From Methylovulum sp. (GTDB taxonomy: Bacteria; Pseudomonadota; Gammaproteobacteria; Methylococcales; Methylomonadaceae): a DNA stretch of 64,000 nucleotides. Made by a program: the position numbers and the translations under genes. The stretch spans positions 186,001-250,000 of the forward strand of contig NZ_JAQTZU010000001.1 in the NCBI RefSeq assembly GCF_028687615.1, read 5' to 3'. Every line of letters starts with the position of its first letter. Within the stretch, counting starts at the first letter, position 1. The notes beneath the pieces are model-generated. The model was given only the letters and a program-made list of their open reading frames with translations, was not told the DNA's origin and did no database searches. Below are positions 25,000-34,444 of this stretch, piece by piece.

Positions 25000-26319
25000 A
25001 TGGGCATGAGTTTACGTTCCCAGGTCAATCTCCGTATCGTTTTGACCAGCCTGTTTATTTTGGTGTTGGGCGGTTCGGTGGCGGTATGGCAGGCGCGGGG
25101 CGCGGTCAGCAAGGAAATTGAATCGTCATTGAATCTCGCGGCACAATTGATCCAACTTAATTTTCCACAAGCCCGGCAAAGCGCGGTTGATGTGAGTGCG
25201 TGGTTGCCACGTTTTGTCTCGCTGGAACAAACCCGTCATTTGCAGATACATTTAAAAAAAACCAGCGGCGAAATCGTTAAATTTACCGCCGGGCTTAAAC
25301 GTGCCGATGCAGCGGACACGCCGCCGCAATGGTTTGTCGGTTTAGTTGCTGCCGATTATCCCTCTATCGAGCAGCAATTGATCACCTCGGACGGACAGCG
25401 CATCACTTTGCTTATCCAAGCCGACCCGCTGGATGAAATCAGTGAGGCATGGAAAGAGAGTTCGGCTTATTTCATGTCTTTGTGTGTGATGGCGGCATTG
25501 ACATTTTTGGCGGTCAACTTGGTGTTCAATAAGGCGTTTCAAGCCATCGCCGTGATTGTTGATGGCCTGAAAGCGATAGGGCAAGGCCAGTACCAGCAAA
25601 AATTACCGGATTTTGGCATCCAGGAATATGACCATATCGCCAAAGCCATCAACTACATGACCGCTGTTTTGGATGCGACGCAACAAGAAAACAGCGCGTT
25701 GACGCTGCATTCCTTGCAAATCCAAGAAGAAGAAAGACAGTATTTGTCGCAGGAACTGCATGATGAACTGGGGCAATCGTTGACTGCGATCAAAGTCATG
25801 GCGGTCACCGCCAAGAAACCGCAAGCCGATACGGGGCAAATCACCGATGCGATCATCACTATTTGCGACCACCTGATTGTTGTGGTGCGCTCGATGATGC
25901 GCCAGTTGCATCCGTTGGTGCTGGCGGAACTGGGGCTGAAAGCGACGCTGGAAGATTTGCTCAACCACTGGGCCAGCCGCCAGCCTGAGCTGGCACTGAC
26001 ATTGCTGTGCAGTGACGAAGTGGATCAATTGGAGCCGAAAATGACCATCCAATTGTTCCGTGTCGTGCAAGAAGCGATCACCAATATCGTGCGCCACGCT
26101 AAAGCCAGTGACGCGAGCATCCGTCTTGACATCGATAACGGCAAACATCTGTTGTTAGAGATCACTGATAATGGGCAAGGCTGTACACCCGGTCACATCA
26201 ATGCCGGTTTTGGTTTACGCGGTATGCGGGAACGCATTAACAGTTTAGGCGGCAACTTCACCATCCATGCCGCCCCCCAACAAGGCTTACGCATTAGCGC
26301 GAGTATCCCGCTACCATGA
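25000..26319 (+). CDS. NarX/UhpB-type sensor histidine kinase
   Basis: 439 residues. Two membrane segments (about 11-31 and 156-176) enclose a periplasmic sensor loop of ~125 residues. A HAMP-like linker and the HisKA_3 dimerisation helix with H254 in ELHDELGQ follow. The ATPase domain has EAITNIVRHA, the DNGQG loop and GFGLRGMRERI. It phosphorylates the response regulator encoded by the next gene, whose ATG overlaps its stop (ATGA). The signal is unknown. A second ATG two codons in (25006) is an alternative start. Confidence 0.93.
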   Translation: MGMSLRSQVNLRIVLTSLFILVLGGSVAVWQARGAVSKEIESSLNLAAQLIQLNFPQARQSAVDVSAWLPRFVSLEQTRHLQIHLKKTSGEIVKFTAGLKRADAADTPPQWFVGLVAADYPSIEQQLITSDGQRITLLIQADPLDEISEAWKESSAYFMSLCVMAALTFLAVNLVFNKAFQAIAVIVDGLKAIGQGQYQQKLPDFGIQEYDHIAKAINYMTAVLDATQQENSALTLHSLQIQEEERQYLSQELHDELGQSLTAIKVMAVTAKKPQADTGQITDAIITICDHLIVVVRSMMRQLHPLVLAELGLKATLEDLLNHWASRQPELALTLLCSDEVDQLEPKMTIQLFRVVQEAITNIVRHAKASDASIRLDIDNGKHLLLEITDNGQGCTPGHINAGFGLRGMRERINSLGGNFTIHAAPQQGLRISASIPLP

Positions 26320-26972
26320 AAGACGCCATAAAAAACACTATAAAAATCCTTTTGGTCGATGACCACGCCATCGTCCGCGCCGGTTTCCGCATGTTATTGT
26401 CCGTTGTGGACACCCTCGAAGTGGTTGCCGAAGCCGAACGCGGCGAGGCGGCCTGCCAGCTTTATCTGGAAAAACAACCCGACGTCACCGTGTTGGACTT
26501 ATCCATGCCCGGCATTGGTGGCTTGGAAACTTTGCGGCGCATTTGTTTGCGTGATGACAAGGCGAAAGTGCTGGTGTTCAGCGTCCATGACGAAAGCGTC
26601 TACGTCAACCGTGCCATAGGTGCGGGGGCGAAAGGCTACATCACCAAAAGCAGCGCGCCGCATATTTTAGTGGCAGCCATCCACAAAATTGCTGGTGGCG
26701 GCATATACATCGAGCAAGGTTTGCTCAAAGACCCGTCCTCCACGCCCGGAGCTACGGATTACCGTGCCATTATCGGTACGTTGTCGGCTAGGGAGTTCGA
26801 CATCTTCCTGCTGCTGGCAAAAGGCTTGACCGCACACAAAATCGCCGAAGAATTGTGTTTAGGTTACAAAACCGTCGCCAATTACGGCACACAAATCAAA
26901 AACAAATTAAATGTTGCAAGCGTCGCCGAACTAGCGCATATCGCGATGGCGTTGGGAGTGATGAAGGGATGA
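26316..26972 (+). CDS. NarL/FixJ-type response regulator
   Basis: 218 residues. The receiver domain has the acidic pair D15/D16, phospho-acceptor D61 in VLDLSMPG and the switch Lys in YITKS. The C-terminal LuxR-type helix-turn-helix reads LSAREFDIFLLLAKGLTAHK and continues IAEELCLGYKTVANYGTQIKN. The start overlaps the sensor kinase stop by four bases, so the pair is translationally coupled and cognate. The targets are unknown. Confidence 0.94.
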   Translation: MKDAIKNTIKILLVDDHAIVRAGFRMLLSVVDTLEVVAEAERGEAACQLYLEKQPDVTVLDLSMPGIGGLETLRRICLRDDKAKVLVFSVHDESVYVNRAIGAGAKGYITKSSAPHILVAAIHKIAGGGIYIEQGLLKDPSSTPGATDYRAIIGTLSAREFDIFLLLAKGLTAHKIAEELCLGYKTVANYGTQIKNKLNVASVAELAHIAMALGVMKG

Positions 26973-27262
26973 TCTGGAGAAAACGAAGGTGAAGGGGTCA
27001 GTGCATGGCATCAATATCTAGCTAATAATTTTCGCGGATTCAACTAACAACTGCAATTAACCCATTGATTTTTATAATCCGCCTACACCCAAAATTTTTG
27101 GCGGAAACACGGATAGGTGGCCTTAAATTGCTGCCCAATACTAGGCCACCTAACGAGCTAACCAAAAGGACTGCCCACCGTTCCAATCGGTAAATTTTTA
27201 TTTTTCAATAGTAAGCAACTTCATTAAAGGCTATCTGGGCATTACCGTAAAACATTAAGACC

Positions 27263-27931
27263 TTAATCGTCGCTGCCTAAAATGCCCAGTATTTGCAACA
27301 AGCTCAGGAACAAGTTGTAGATGGACACATATAAATTAACCGTCGCCATGATGTAATTGGTTTCACCGCCATTGACCATCAAGCTGGTTTGGAACAAGAT
27401 CATGCCCGACATCAGCAGGATGAACATCGCCGAAACCGCCAATGACAAAGCCGGTATCGCAAAAACAATGGCACCAATACCCGCCAACAACGCCACCAAA
27501 ATGCCGACCAGCAAAAATCCGCCCATAAAGCTGAAATCCTTGCGGGTCGTCAGTGCATAACCGGACAAGCCCAGAAAAATAGTGCCAGTACCGCCCAATG
27601 CCATCATGATCAATTCATGGCCATTGGTAAACTCTTTGATGTACATGGACAAAATCGGCCCCAGCGTCAAGCCCATAAAGCCAGTCAAGGCAAACACCAA
27701 AACCAAACCTATGGCACTGTTACGGAATTTGCTGATGGCAAACAACATGCCGTAAAAACCGACCAGCGTCAAAATCAAGCCTGGATGGGGCACGTTGAAT
27801 GCCATCGACAAACCTGCCGTCATGGCACTGAACAACAAGGTCATGGACAACAATAAATAAGTGTTGCGGAGCAACTTGTTGGTCGCCAACACGCCCGTTT
27901 CAGGACGCGATAAAACAGTATCAATTTTCAT
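27263..27931 (-). CDS. Bax inhibitor-1/YccA family membrane protein
   Basis: 222 residues with seven hydrophobic segments. The LRNTYLLLSMTLLFSAMTAG start, the GFMGLTLGPI segment and the C-terminal YVSIYNLFLSLLQILGILGS followed by DD are characteristic of the BI-1/YbhL/YccA family. Bacterial members modulate FtsH proteolysis or act as pH-sensitive Ca leak channels. AGGAG is seen before the ATG. It is apparently monocistronic. Confidence 0.93.
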   Translation of the reverse strand: MKIDTVLSRPETGVLATNKLLRNTYLLLSMTLLFSAMTAGLSMAFNVPHPGLILTLVGFYGMLFAISKFRNSAIGLVLVFALTGFMGLTLGPILSMYIKEFTNGHELIMMALGGTGTIFLGLSGYALTTRKDFSFMGGFLLVGILVALLAGIGAIVFAIPALSLAVSAMFILLMSGMILFQTSLMVNGGETNYIMATVNLYVSIYNLFLSLLQILGILGSDD

Positions 27932-28157
27932 AAAAATCTCCTAAAGAGTGGGTAACGAAATCAAAGACCCTTTAATGGTACTAGAGTTTTAGCGTCTTGG
28001 TAAAAAAATTAAGCATTGCCCTCCAGCACAAAAGCCAATACCAGACGAATTTAACCATCAGGTTTAAAACCGGCAAGTCATTTTCCAATCACATCAACGT
28101 TCCGGGGCATTCAAACCGCGTAGTGCAATGCCCTCGCTATCCACACCCGGCCAACAC

Positions 28158-28712
28158 TCAGGCATTATTTTGGTAACACGCCGCCAACATCGCCTGCATC
28201 TGGCTTAATCCCAATTGCCGGGTCAGTTTGATGTTGCGCCGGGGAATGCCTTTCGCGTCCGGGTGGTTAGCCACTGCTGCTTCGATACTGCTTTCCCTTA
28301 ACAAATGCAACATCGGATAAGGCGAGCGGTTGGTGTAATTTGCCGCATCATCGGGCGTGGCTTGGTCAAAACAATAATCAGGATGGAAACTGGCAAGCTG
28401 ATAAACGCCTTCATAGCCTTGGGCAACTAACAAGGCTTCGGCAAGCCCAAGAAAATCCAGATAATCATCAAATTCAGCGAAGCCCTGGCTGTAAATCAAT
28501 AACGTGGTGGCAATGCCGTCATCAAGATCAAGACGCGCACATTCGGTGACCAAATTATGTAAGCACGATTCAAGATCGACAGCCTCATCCACATAAAAGC
28601 GAATGCCGCCGCTCTCCAGCTCAGGTTTGGCAAAAGGACAGATGGCATAACCGATAATGATGGTTTCCAGCCAAATGCGGGTGGAGTTGATAAAAAAAGA
28701 AGAATTGGACAT
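28158..28712 (-). CDS. DUF1415 family protein
   Basis: 184 residues. The pattern TRIWLETIIIGYAICPFAKP and the later YRSPYPMLHLLRE-type segment (here NRSPYPMLHLLRESSIEAA) with PDAKGIPRRNIKLTRQLG are diagnostic of DUF1415. The conserved Cys in CPFAKP is present. The function is unknown. It is divergent from fnr, with which it shares a ~120-base promoter region. Confidence 0.9.
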   Translation of the reverse strand: MSNSSFFINSTRIWLETIIIGYAICPFAKPELESGGIRFYVDEAVDLESCLHNLVTECARLDLDDGIATTLLIYSQGFAEFDDYLDFLGLAEALLVAQGYEGVYQLASFHPDYCFDQATPDDAANYTNRSPYPMLHLLRESSIEAAVANHPDAKGIPRRNIKLTRQLGLSQMQAMLAACYQNNA

Positions 28713-28834
28713 AACGGGAGAGTTGCTGGCAAAGCATCATTTTAATCTTTACGCGTTCAGTTTGAACATTTACTTTGTTGCCGCCAATTTCTGCTACACT
28801 GCCAGACTTACCCATCAAACGGAGGCATGAAGTA

Positions 28835-29569
28835 ATGGAACCCACTCCAATCAAGGCTTCATGCCCAGATTGCCGCTTGTCAGAACTCTGCCTGCCTTAT
28901 GGCCTACAACGCGATGAAGTCAAACAGCTTGCCACGATTGTAAAAAACCAGCGGCTGTTGCAATTCGATGATTTTTTATACTTGCTAGGCGAGGAATGCC
29001 GATGTTTGTATGCGGTGAAATCGGGTTCTTTCCGCAGTTTTATTGCCAATGGCGATGGCCTTGAACAAACCATAGGTTTTTATTTGCCAGGTGAAATCAT
29101 GGGCCTGGATGCCTTGCAACATGACCGGTTTAGCTGCTCAACCATCGCCTTGGAAACAAGCACGGTCTGCGAAGTACCGCTGTCGCGGCTCAATAGCTTA
29201 TGTAACGAAATTCCTGGCTTGCAAATGCAGATGATGCGGATTCTGGGAAAAGAAATTGCTTCGGATCATGACACCATCGTGTTGTTAGGCCATCGCACGG
29301 CAATAGAACGTGTAGCGACATTTTTGCTGATGTTGTCACAACGCTACGCTGCTTTGGGATTTTCCAGCACAACGTTTAACTTGAGCATGCGCAGGCAAGA
29401 CATTGCCAATTTTCTCGGCCTTACCATTGAAACTGTCAGCCGCCAACTGGCCGAATTAAGCAAACAAGGCATCATTACCGTGAAGCAACGCATTATTAAG
29501 ATTAACGATTTGCCGTCGTTAAAAACAATTGTCAATCCTTGTGCTGGACAACAACTGACGACGGCATAA
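28835..29569 (+). CDS. fnr: Fnr-type oxygen-sensing transcription regulator
   Basis: 244 residues from ATG 28835, chosen because GGAGG stands 9 bases upstream; an earlier in-frame start adds an atypical tail. The four [4Fe-4S] ligands of Fnr are present: C10, C13 and C19 in CPDCRLSELC, and C112 in ETSTVCEVP. A cyclic-nucleotide-type beta-roll and a Crp-type helix-turn-helix (GLTIETVSRQLAELSKQGII) follow, the latter with the Fnr recognition residues E-SR. It should switch genes for low-oxygen growth. It is divergent from the DUF1415 gene. Confidence 0.94.
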   Translation: MEPTPIKASCPDCRLSELCLPYGLQRDEVKQLATIVKNQRLLQFDDFLYLLGEECRCLYAVKSGSFRSFIANGDGLEQTIGFYLPGEIMGLDALQHDRFSCSTIALETSTVCEVPLSRLNSLCNEIPGLQMQMMRILGKEIASDHDTIVLLGHRTAIERVATFLLMLSQRYAALGFSSTTFNLSMRRQDIANFLGLTIETVSRQLAELSKQGIITVKQRIIKINDLPSLKTIVNPCAGQQLTTA

Positions 29570-29617
29570 GCCTATCATAAAAAGGTAAACACTTACCTTG
29601 ACAAACAAACCAATGAC

Positions 29618-29743
29618 TTATTTTGCAGTTTCTGTTGAAGCGGCGCCACCGGCTGGCTTGCTTGGCCCTTTACTGTCGGATCCACAAGCAGTCAAAGTAG
29701 CAACAGCAACAACTAACAAAACTAACGAACTGATAAATTTCAT
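29618..29743 (-). CDS. Very small lipoprotein
   Basis: 41 residues. MKFISSLVLLVVAVATLTAC is a lipoprotein signal peptide with lipobox LTAC, then a 21-residue Gly/Ser/Lys-rich tail ending ASTETAK. GAGAAG stands before the ATG. The family is not recognised; small lipoproteins of this kind (entericidin-like in size only) are easily missed. It converges on fnr. Confidence 0.65.
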   Translation of the reverse strand: MKFISSLVLLVVAVATLTACGSDSKGPSKPAGGAASTETAK

Positions 29744-29969
29744 AAACTTCTCAAAAATGACGGTAAACAGAATGTTTTTAGCAGTTGTACGCTAAGAAAC
29801 ACGGCAACCCCGCTCTTCAGGGTGCAAGCATTATGGCACAGGCTGGCGGCACTGGTTTTGACATAGATCAACCCCCATGCAAATAACCCGCTTTTATTGC
29901 TTGATATGATTCATTTCCATAGGATATGCTGTGCCCACAGATACCGTCTTAAAATCCAAAGATCAAGTG

Positions 29970-30537
<568 letters not shown>

Positions 30538-30639
30538 AATGCTGAACAACAACTTTTTGTTCTTTGTCTTTGCTTGTTACCGTTTCGCAGCAAGGTTCTT
30601 TAGGGCTTTGTAACAACTTGAAATTTGTCTCTTCGCAAA

Positions 30640-30761
30640 GCCCAACAAGTCAGTCAAAGGGACACGCCGCCCGTTGGCGGTTTTGCAGTTTGGTTTTTAT
30701 CAAGGTTCGGTGGCTTCGTTTGGCTTTCGTGAGCGGCACGCCCCTTACCGTCACGCTAGGC
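30640..30761 (+). other. Integron attC-like recombination site (VCR-type, 122 bp)
   Basis: It starts with GCCCAAC, fitting the inverse core RYYYAAC, and ends with GCTAGGC, one base off GTTRRRY. The outer arms fold on each other: GTCAGTCAAAGGGACACGCC on the left against the inverse of CGCCCCTTACCGTCACGC on the right, with the usual unpaired bases. Length and the CCCCTTA box resemble Vibrio-type repeats. The next gene starts 19 bases after it, as in a cassette array. No integrase is seen in the window. Confidence 0.6.
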
Positions 30762-30780
30762 TTTACATTAGGAGATTTCG

Positions 30781-31572
30781 ATGAATGAACTACTTTACGG
30801 GATAGGCATTACTTTAATTGCAGCAATGTTACTTCTGATGGTGTCACTGGCTATTTATGGCGGCTACCAACTTGGATTGAAAAGGCAGTCACTTTACAGT
30901 GATCCAATGAAGTCTCAAGTGGTTAGCATTCAAGGCTCTCTGCTTGGATTGCTATCGTTGTTGCTAGGGTTTACTTTTTCTATTGCCTTACAACATTTCG
31001 ACAAGCGTAGCGAGGCTATGAAAGAAGAGGCGAATGCTATCGGCACAACCTACCTTCGTGCGCACTCGCTACCCGATACAACGAGGAATGAAACACTGGA
31101 CATACTTAAAAAATATGTGGATGTCCGAGTCCAGGCCGGTGAAATTTCAGTGGCGAACATGCTATATAGGGAACCCCTTCTTCAAGAAGCAAGCGAGCTA
31201 AGGGTTAAGCTATGGGACTTGGCGATGAAGTCGATGAAGGATGATGATCGAGTTGCGACAACAGGCCTTTATATTCAGACACTCAATGACCTTATCGATG
31301 CTTTCGGAACAAGGGACGAAGCCCTTAACAGGCATATCCCGGAGGTAATTAATTTTTTATTGATTATTGCGATACTTTTATCAGGGGGCTCAATTGGTTA
31401 CACATCAGCCCTATCCAATCATCGACCCTCAATAGCGGCTATCGGTTTTATGATTGTTGTCATTATTTTAACGTCCATGCTGATGGATTTAGATCGGCCC
31501 AAACGAGGTGGTATTCAGATCAGCCAAAAAAATATGTTGGATCTTCAAAAAGAGATCAGAAGTTCACATTGA
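30781..31572 (+). CDS. DUF4239-like (bestrophin-like) membrane protein
   Basis: 263 residues. Two N-terminal membrane segments (about 8-27 and 50-68) and two C-terminal ones (about 191-208 and 214-232) flank a soluble helical region. SIQGSLLGLLSLLLGFTFSI and the following KEEANAIGTTYLRA are typical of DUF4239 proteins, which are distantly bestrophin-like and of unknown transport role. AGGAG lies before the ATG. Starting 19 bases past the attC-like site, it looks like a gene-cassette ORF. No second attC is seen after it. Confidence 0.8.
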   Translation: MNELLYGIGITLIAAMLLLMVSLAIYGGYQLGLKRQSLYSDPMKSQVVSIQGSLLGLLSLLLGFTFSIALQHFDKRSEAMKEEANAIGTTYLRAHSLPDTTRNETLDILKKYVDVRVQAGEISVANMLYREPLLQEASELRVKLWDLAMKSMKDDDRVATTGLYIQTLNDLIDAFGTRDEALNRHIPEVINFLLIIAILLSGGSIGYTSALSNHRPSIAAIGFMIVVIILTSMLMDLDRPKRGGIQISQKNMLDLQKEIRSSH

Positions 31573-31613
31573 TTAGTGCATCGGCAGTGACTAATTGAAC
31601 GATTGATTTTTAG

Positions 31614-32090
31614 TTACGATTCTGGAAAACAATCAAACATGAGCAAATCGTTAACCAAAACGACCTCAAGATCATCGGTAGAACGGATACCTTTGTCGTT
31701 AGTGATAAGAAACTGGCAACCTGCCTTAACCGCAGTTGCACAATGTAGAGAATCGATTAGCTTCATGCCTGTTTCTACTCTCAGCCTAGAAGCCGTATCA
31801 AACAGTTCGGTACTGTGAGGCATGATACTCAGAAAATTTTCCCTTGCAAAAAAGGCTTTTCCGCGAGTAATCTCAAGGGTATTTTTAGTTCTATACGGAT
31901 AAACCATGAGTTCGGCAACCGCTGCATCGCCTGTATAGCCAAAAAATAAACGACGGTCACAAGCAACTATGATTTGAGAGATAACACTAAAATACGGCTC
32001 TCTTTTATCAAAAAAGTAAATTAAAAAGTTTGCATCGAAATAAACACCTTGCCCCTGCATTCTTTCGATAAGTTCATCTACCTTTCCCAT
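31614..32090 (-). CDS. PIN-domain toxin (VapC-like ribonuclease)
   Basis: 158 residues. The four acidic residues of the PIN active site are visible: D19 in VYFDANFLIYFF, E60 in AAVAELMVYP, D113 in KLIDSLHCA and D132 in LITNDKGI. PIN toxins cleave RNA. Its start overlaps the antitoxin stop by 13 bases, the usual toxin-antitoxin layout. Start M12 is an alternative. Confidence 0.92.
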   Translation of the reverse strand: MGKVDELIERMQGQGVYFDANFLIYFFDKREPYFSVISQIIVACDRRLFFGYTGDAAVAELMVYPYRTKNTLEITRGKAFFARENFLSIMPHSTELFDTASRLRVETGMKLIDSLHCATAVKAGCQFLITNDKGIRSTDDLEVVLVNDLLMFDCFPES

Positions 32091-32332
32091 TCGTTGTGTA
32101 AATTATGGATATTGGTTTCAAATTCAGCGGATGTTTCCCCCCATGCTCCCGCAAACAAGCCAGCATAAGACAAGACATCATCTTTTTTGGGTTCTACCGT
32201 TAGCGGTTTCAAAATAATCACCCCGTTAAGGTATTCAACGTCAAATTTAGAATTTTCTGAAAGGTGTGCCGTTTCAACGATACTAGCGGGGATGGTGATC
32301 TGCCCTTTGGATCTCATTTTCACGATAGGCAT
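32078..32332 (-). CDS. AbrB/MazE-type antitoxin
   Basis: 84 residues from ATG 32332, preceded by GGAG at 9 bases; a longer frame upstream is AT-rich and not protein-like. The N-terminal MPIVKMRSKGQITIPASIVE is a swapped-hairpin AbrB domain that binds both DNA and toxin. The C-terminal acidic helix (LFAGAWGETSAEFETNIHNL) should neutralise the PIN toxin. A 30-bp palindrome at 32436-32465 is a candidate operator. Confidence 0.9.
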   Translation of the reverse strand: MPIVKMRSKGQITIPASIVETAHLSENSKFDVEYLNGVIILKPLTVEPKKDDVLSYAGLFAGAWGETSAEFETNIHNLHNEWER

Positions 32333-32435
32333 TAGCAATGTCTCCATAAATAGCAAAGTAAGAAATATAAAATACTTTCCCACCCATTATAGGCAAGCGG
32401 GGCGGGTTGTCAAAAGAAAATCGGAAACGGCGTTT

Positions 32436-32465
32436 TAATGGCGATAATATGGATTATCACCATTA
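32436..32465. promoter_or_regulatory. 30-bp palindrome, candidate toxin-antitoxin operator
   Basis: TAATGGCGATAAT-ATGG-ATTATCACCATTA has 13-base arms with a single mismatch. It lies about 100 bases upstream of the antitoxin start. Autoregulation of such operons through the antitoxin is usual, so an operator role is likely but not shown. Confidence 0.55.
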
Positions 32466-32563
32466 AATACAGGTTAAAAATCTATTGCTATGGAGTAATT
32501 TCAAGATTAGATGCTTCTACATATTAATGCCTTTCAAGTATCACAAAACTAAAAATAAATTAC

Positions 32564-33202
32564 TTATAGATGTGGTCTATTTGCATCAACGCGTTTTGTA
32601 ATATAAACAGTTTGCTTGCGGTAAGAAAGTATGTATAAAACTAAAAAAATAAATATACATATATACGGCGCAATTGTTTTTAGTATTGAATAAAATTGAG
32701 ATAAATAACAATATAGAACAATAATTCCGATTAATAAAAATAACGCACAAAATGTGCGGTACATATTATTAGCCTCTGACAATATATCTAATTTAGAATC
32801 AATTTTTGATGCTTTGACAAAATCTTCATACTCAGAAAATTCAATAACTCCAAATTTTTTTAATATTGGTTCTACAATAATAGAACCAACACGACTTACA
32901 ACTGAACCTAAAAAATAAGGTAGTCATGCAATCGGAATGATAATAGATTTGTCAATAAAATATTGCGATGACTGTACGCCTTGAAGTACGGGCATTCGAC
33001 CCAATAAATCGGTAGGCTTGACTTTTAACAAATCATTCCGATTGCAGGACTACCAAAAATAATAGATAAAAACGCCGATTATTATATCTTTTTGTAATAT
33101 TTTTATAGGTGTTAAAGTATCAATAAAAAATGCGAATAAAATTCCAGGCAATAAGTAATTAAACAAATTGTATGAGCTAAGCTTATCTAATAAATCTTTC
33201 AT
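32564..33202 (-). pseudogene. Small four-helix membrane protein gene split by a MITE
   Basis: From ATG 33202 the minus strand codes MKDLLDKLSSYNLFNYLLPG, continues to IIIGVFIYYF, and meets a stop inside the inserted element (32919-33054). Deleting the element and one 8-bp target copy restores the frame exactly as IYYFLGSVVSRVGSIIVEP and on to the stop at 32564, about 163 residues. Four membrane segments are present (about 12-30, 40-60 and two between 95 and 145). The gene is strongly AT-rich compared with its neighbours, suggesting transfer. The function is unknown; it lies directly downstream of a JAB metalloprotease remnant. Confidence 0.75.
32919..33054. mobile_element. 136-bp MITE with 8-bp target-site duplication
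   Basis: Terminal repeats GGTAGTCATGCAATCGGAAT (32919-) and the inverse of ATTCCGATTGCAGGACTACC (ending 33054) match over 23 bases with one mismatch. It is flanked by AAAAATAA at 32911-32918 and again at 33055-33062. It is non-coding, so it needs a transposase in trans. It interrupts the membrane-protein gene above. Confidence 0.85.
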
Positions 33203-33261
33203 GCTAGACTCTTTTTATATTGTTACCGGATATTTTTATTTTTAATATAGAAATAATGGTA

Positions 33262-33640
33262 TTACGAATTGTTTTGAACCGTAATAGTTATATTATTTGA
33301 GCTAACAATTATCATCAAAGCAGGTTGTCCATCTTTTGAAAGAGTTTCTGCTAGAGTATGAATTAATTGATAATCAGTTGAACTTGGTTGTGCAGAATAT
33401 AGTGGTGGATGAGAATGCCATTCGCCTATATAACCAACGATATTTGCAGTACATTTAGCAATTTTATTGAGTTGATCTTCAGACCGATGACTCCACGTAC
33501 AAACCCAAATGGACTAGACTTGCTATCAGATGGCTGAGTTAGAACATCAACAACAAAAATGGTATGTAATTTTTGATCTATATAGCCAACAATGACACCA
33601 CCAGTTTCATTAGGCAAAAAATCAACTCTATATCGCTAAA
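33262..33640 (-). pseudogene. JAB/MPN-type metalloprotease, 5' truncated and frameshifted
   Basis: The N-terminal part reads RYRVDFLPNETGGVIVGYID and DSKSSPFGFVRG. The frame then shifts by one base near 33496, and the rest reads SHRSEDQLNKIAKCTANIVG, then YIGEWHSHPPLYSAQPSSTD and a stop at 33262-33264. HSH-x7-S-x2-D with the upstream Glu is the JAMM zinc motif of prokaryotic JAB proteases, which cleave ubiquitin-like conjugates and occur in CBASS and other defence loci. The start is replaced by the repeat at 33647. It is on the same strand as, and just upstream of, the split membrane gene. A sequencing error at the frameshift is possible. Confidence 0.75.
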
Positions 33641-33646
33641 TACATC

Positions 33647-33835
33647 CGTCATTCCGGCATACCCTCTGGGGCATAAAGGGATTGCCGGAATCCAGTTCAC
33701 AGGGAGGTGAACGGTTACCATTATGCCCAAAAATAGATATTCGACTATTTTTAAACGCTCGTTGTGACACAGATGCCATCCCTAGCATCTGGATTCCGGC
33801 AATCCCTTAATGCCGAGGGTATGCCGGAATGACGC
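33647..33835. repeat. Dispersed inverted-repeat element (~45-bp arms)
   Basis: CGTCATTCCGGCATACCCTC and a continuation through GGGATTGCCGGAATCCAG are inversely repeated at about 33791-33835 with few mismatches. It is 189 bp and non-coding. It begins where the JAB gene loses its 5' end. Confidence 0.75.
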
Positions 33836-34444
33836 ATATTTTGGAGGTTGCCATGCTTATTGACAGTTTAGCTTACGCCTTTAGTAAAAAGACACTGAAA
33901 CCCATATAGAGCCTTATTTTTTGGAAACGTTTGTTCACGCAAACCCCAATTATCGTCAGCTGCAACGCCCCTGTTTGTACGAAAGTTCCGTTTGGAAAAT
34001 TGGCGTATAATTTTGTGTCCGAAAAAGCGTTGATGCATCATTTTAACTCTATTAAAGCTAACAGTCCGGAATACATTTGAGCCAATCAGTTTTAGGGTAA
34101 TGTTGCTCTTCCCTGAGAACAGTAAAAAATGGCGATCGCATGCACCTGATGAGTGCAAATTTATCCGAATACTCACTCATGGTGAATCTGTCTGCAATTA
34201 TTTCCCCGATTTTTTTTGTAAGCGCTTTGATTTTTCACTACTTTGTTCTAATTCGCAGGCTGTGGCATGGATTATGTTTATCATTAAAGATGTTCAATAT
34301 AGAGCAAGGGCAAACTGCGGCATGCCATTATAGGCGTGGTATAAAGCCTTGAATCCTTGGTAACAGAACCAACCATCATATCCTTGCTTATTTATGAAAT
34401 AAGACATCCAAATAGCAATCTGCCTGTCCAGGAGCGACAAATCA
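33836..34444. other. Intergenic stretch without recognisable genes
   Basis: About 600 bases of mixed composition. A 102-codon minus-strand frame (33868-34176) and two short plus-strand frames (34100-34352) overlap one another, lack ribosome sites and resemble nothing I know. The promoter for the glutaminase gene should be in the last 100 bases. Confidence 0.4.

Noticed and set aside
33868-34176. 102-codon minus-strand frame
   Set aside because: No ribosome site, overlaps other frames, no recognisable motif, and lies in degraded accessory DNA.
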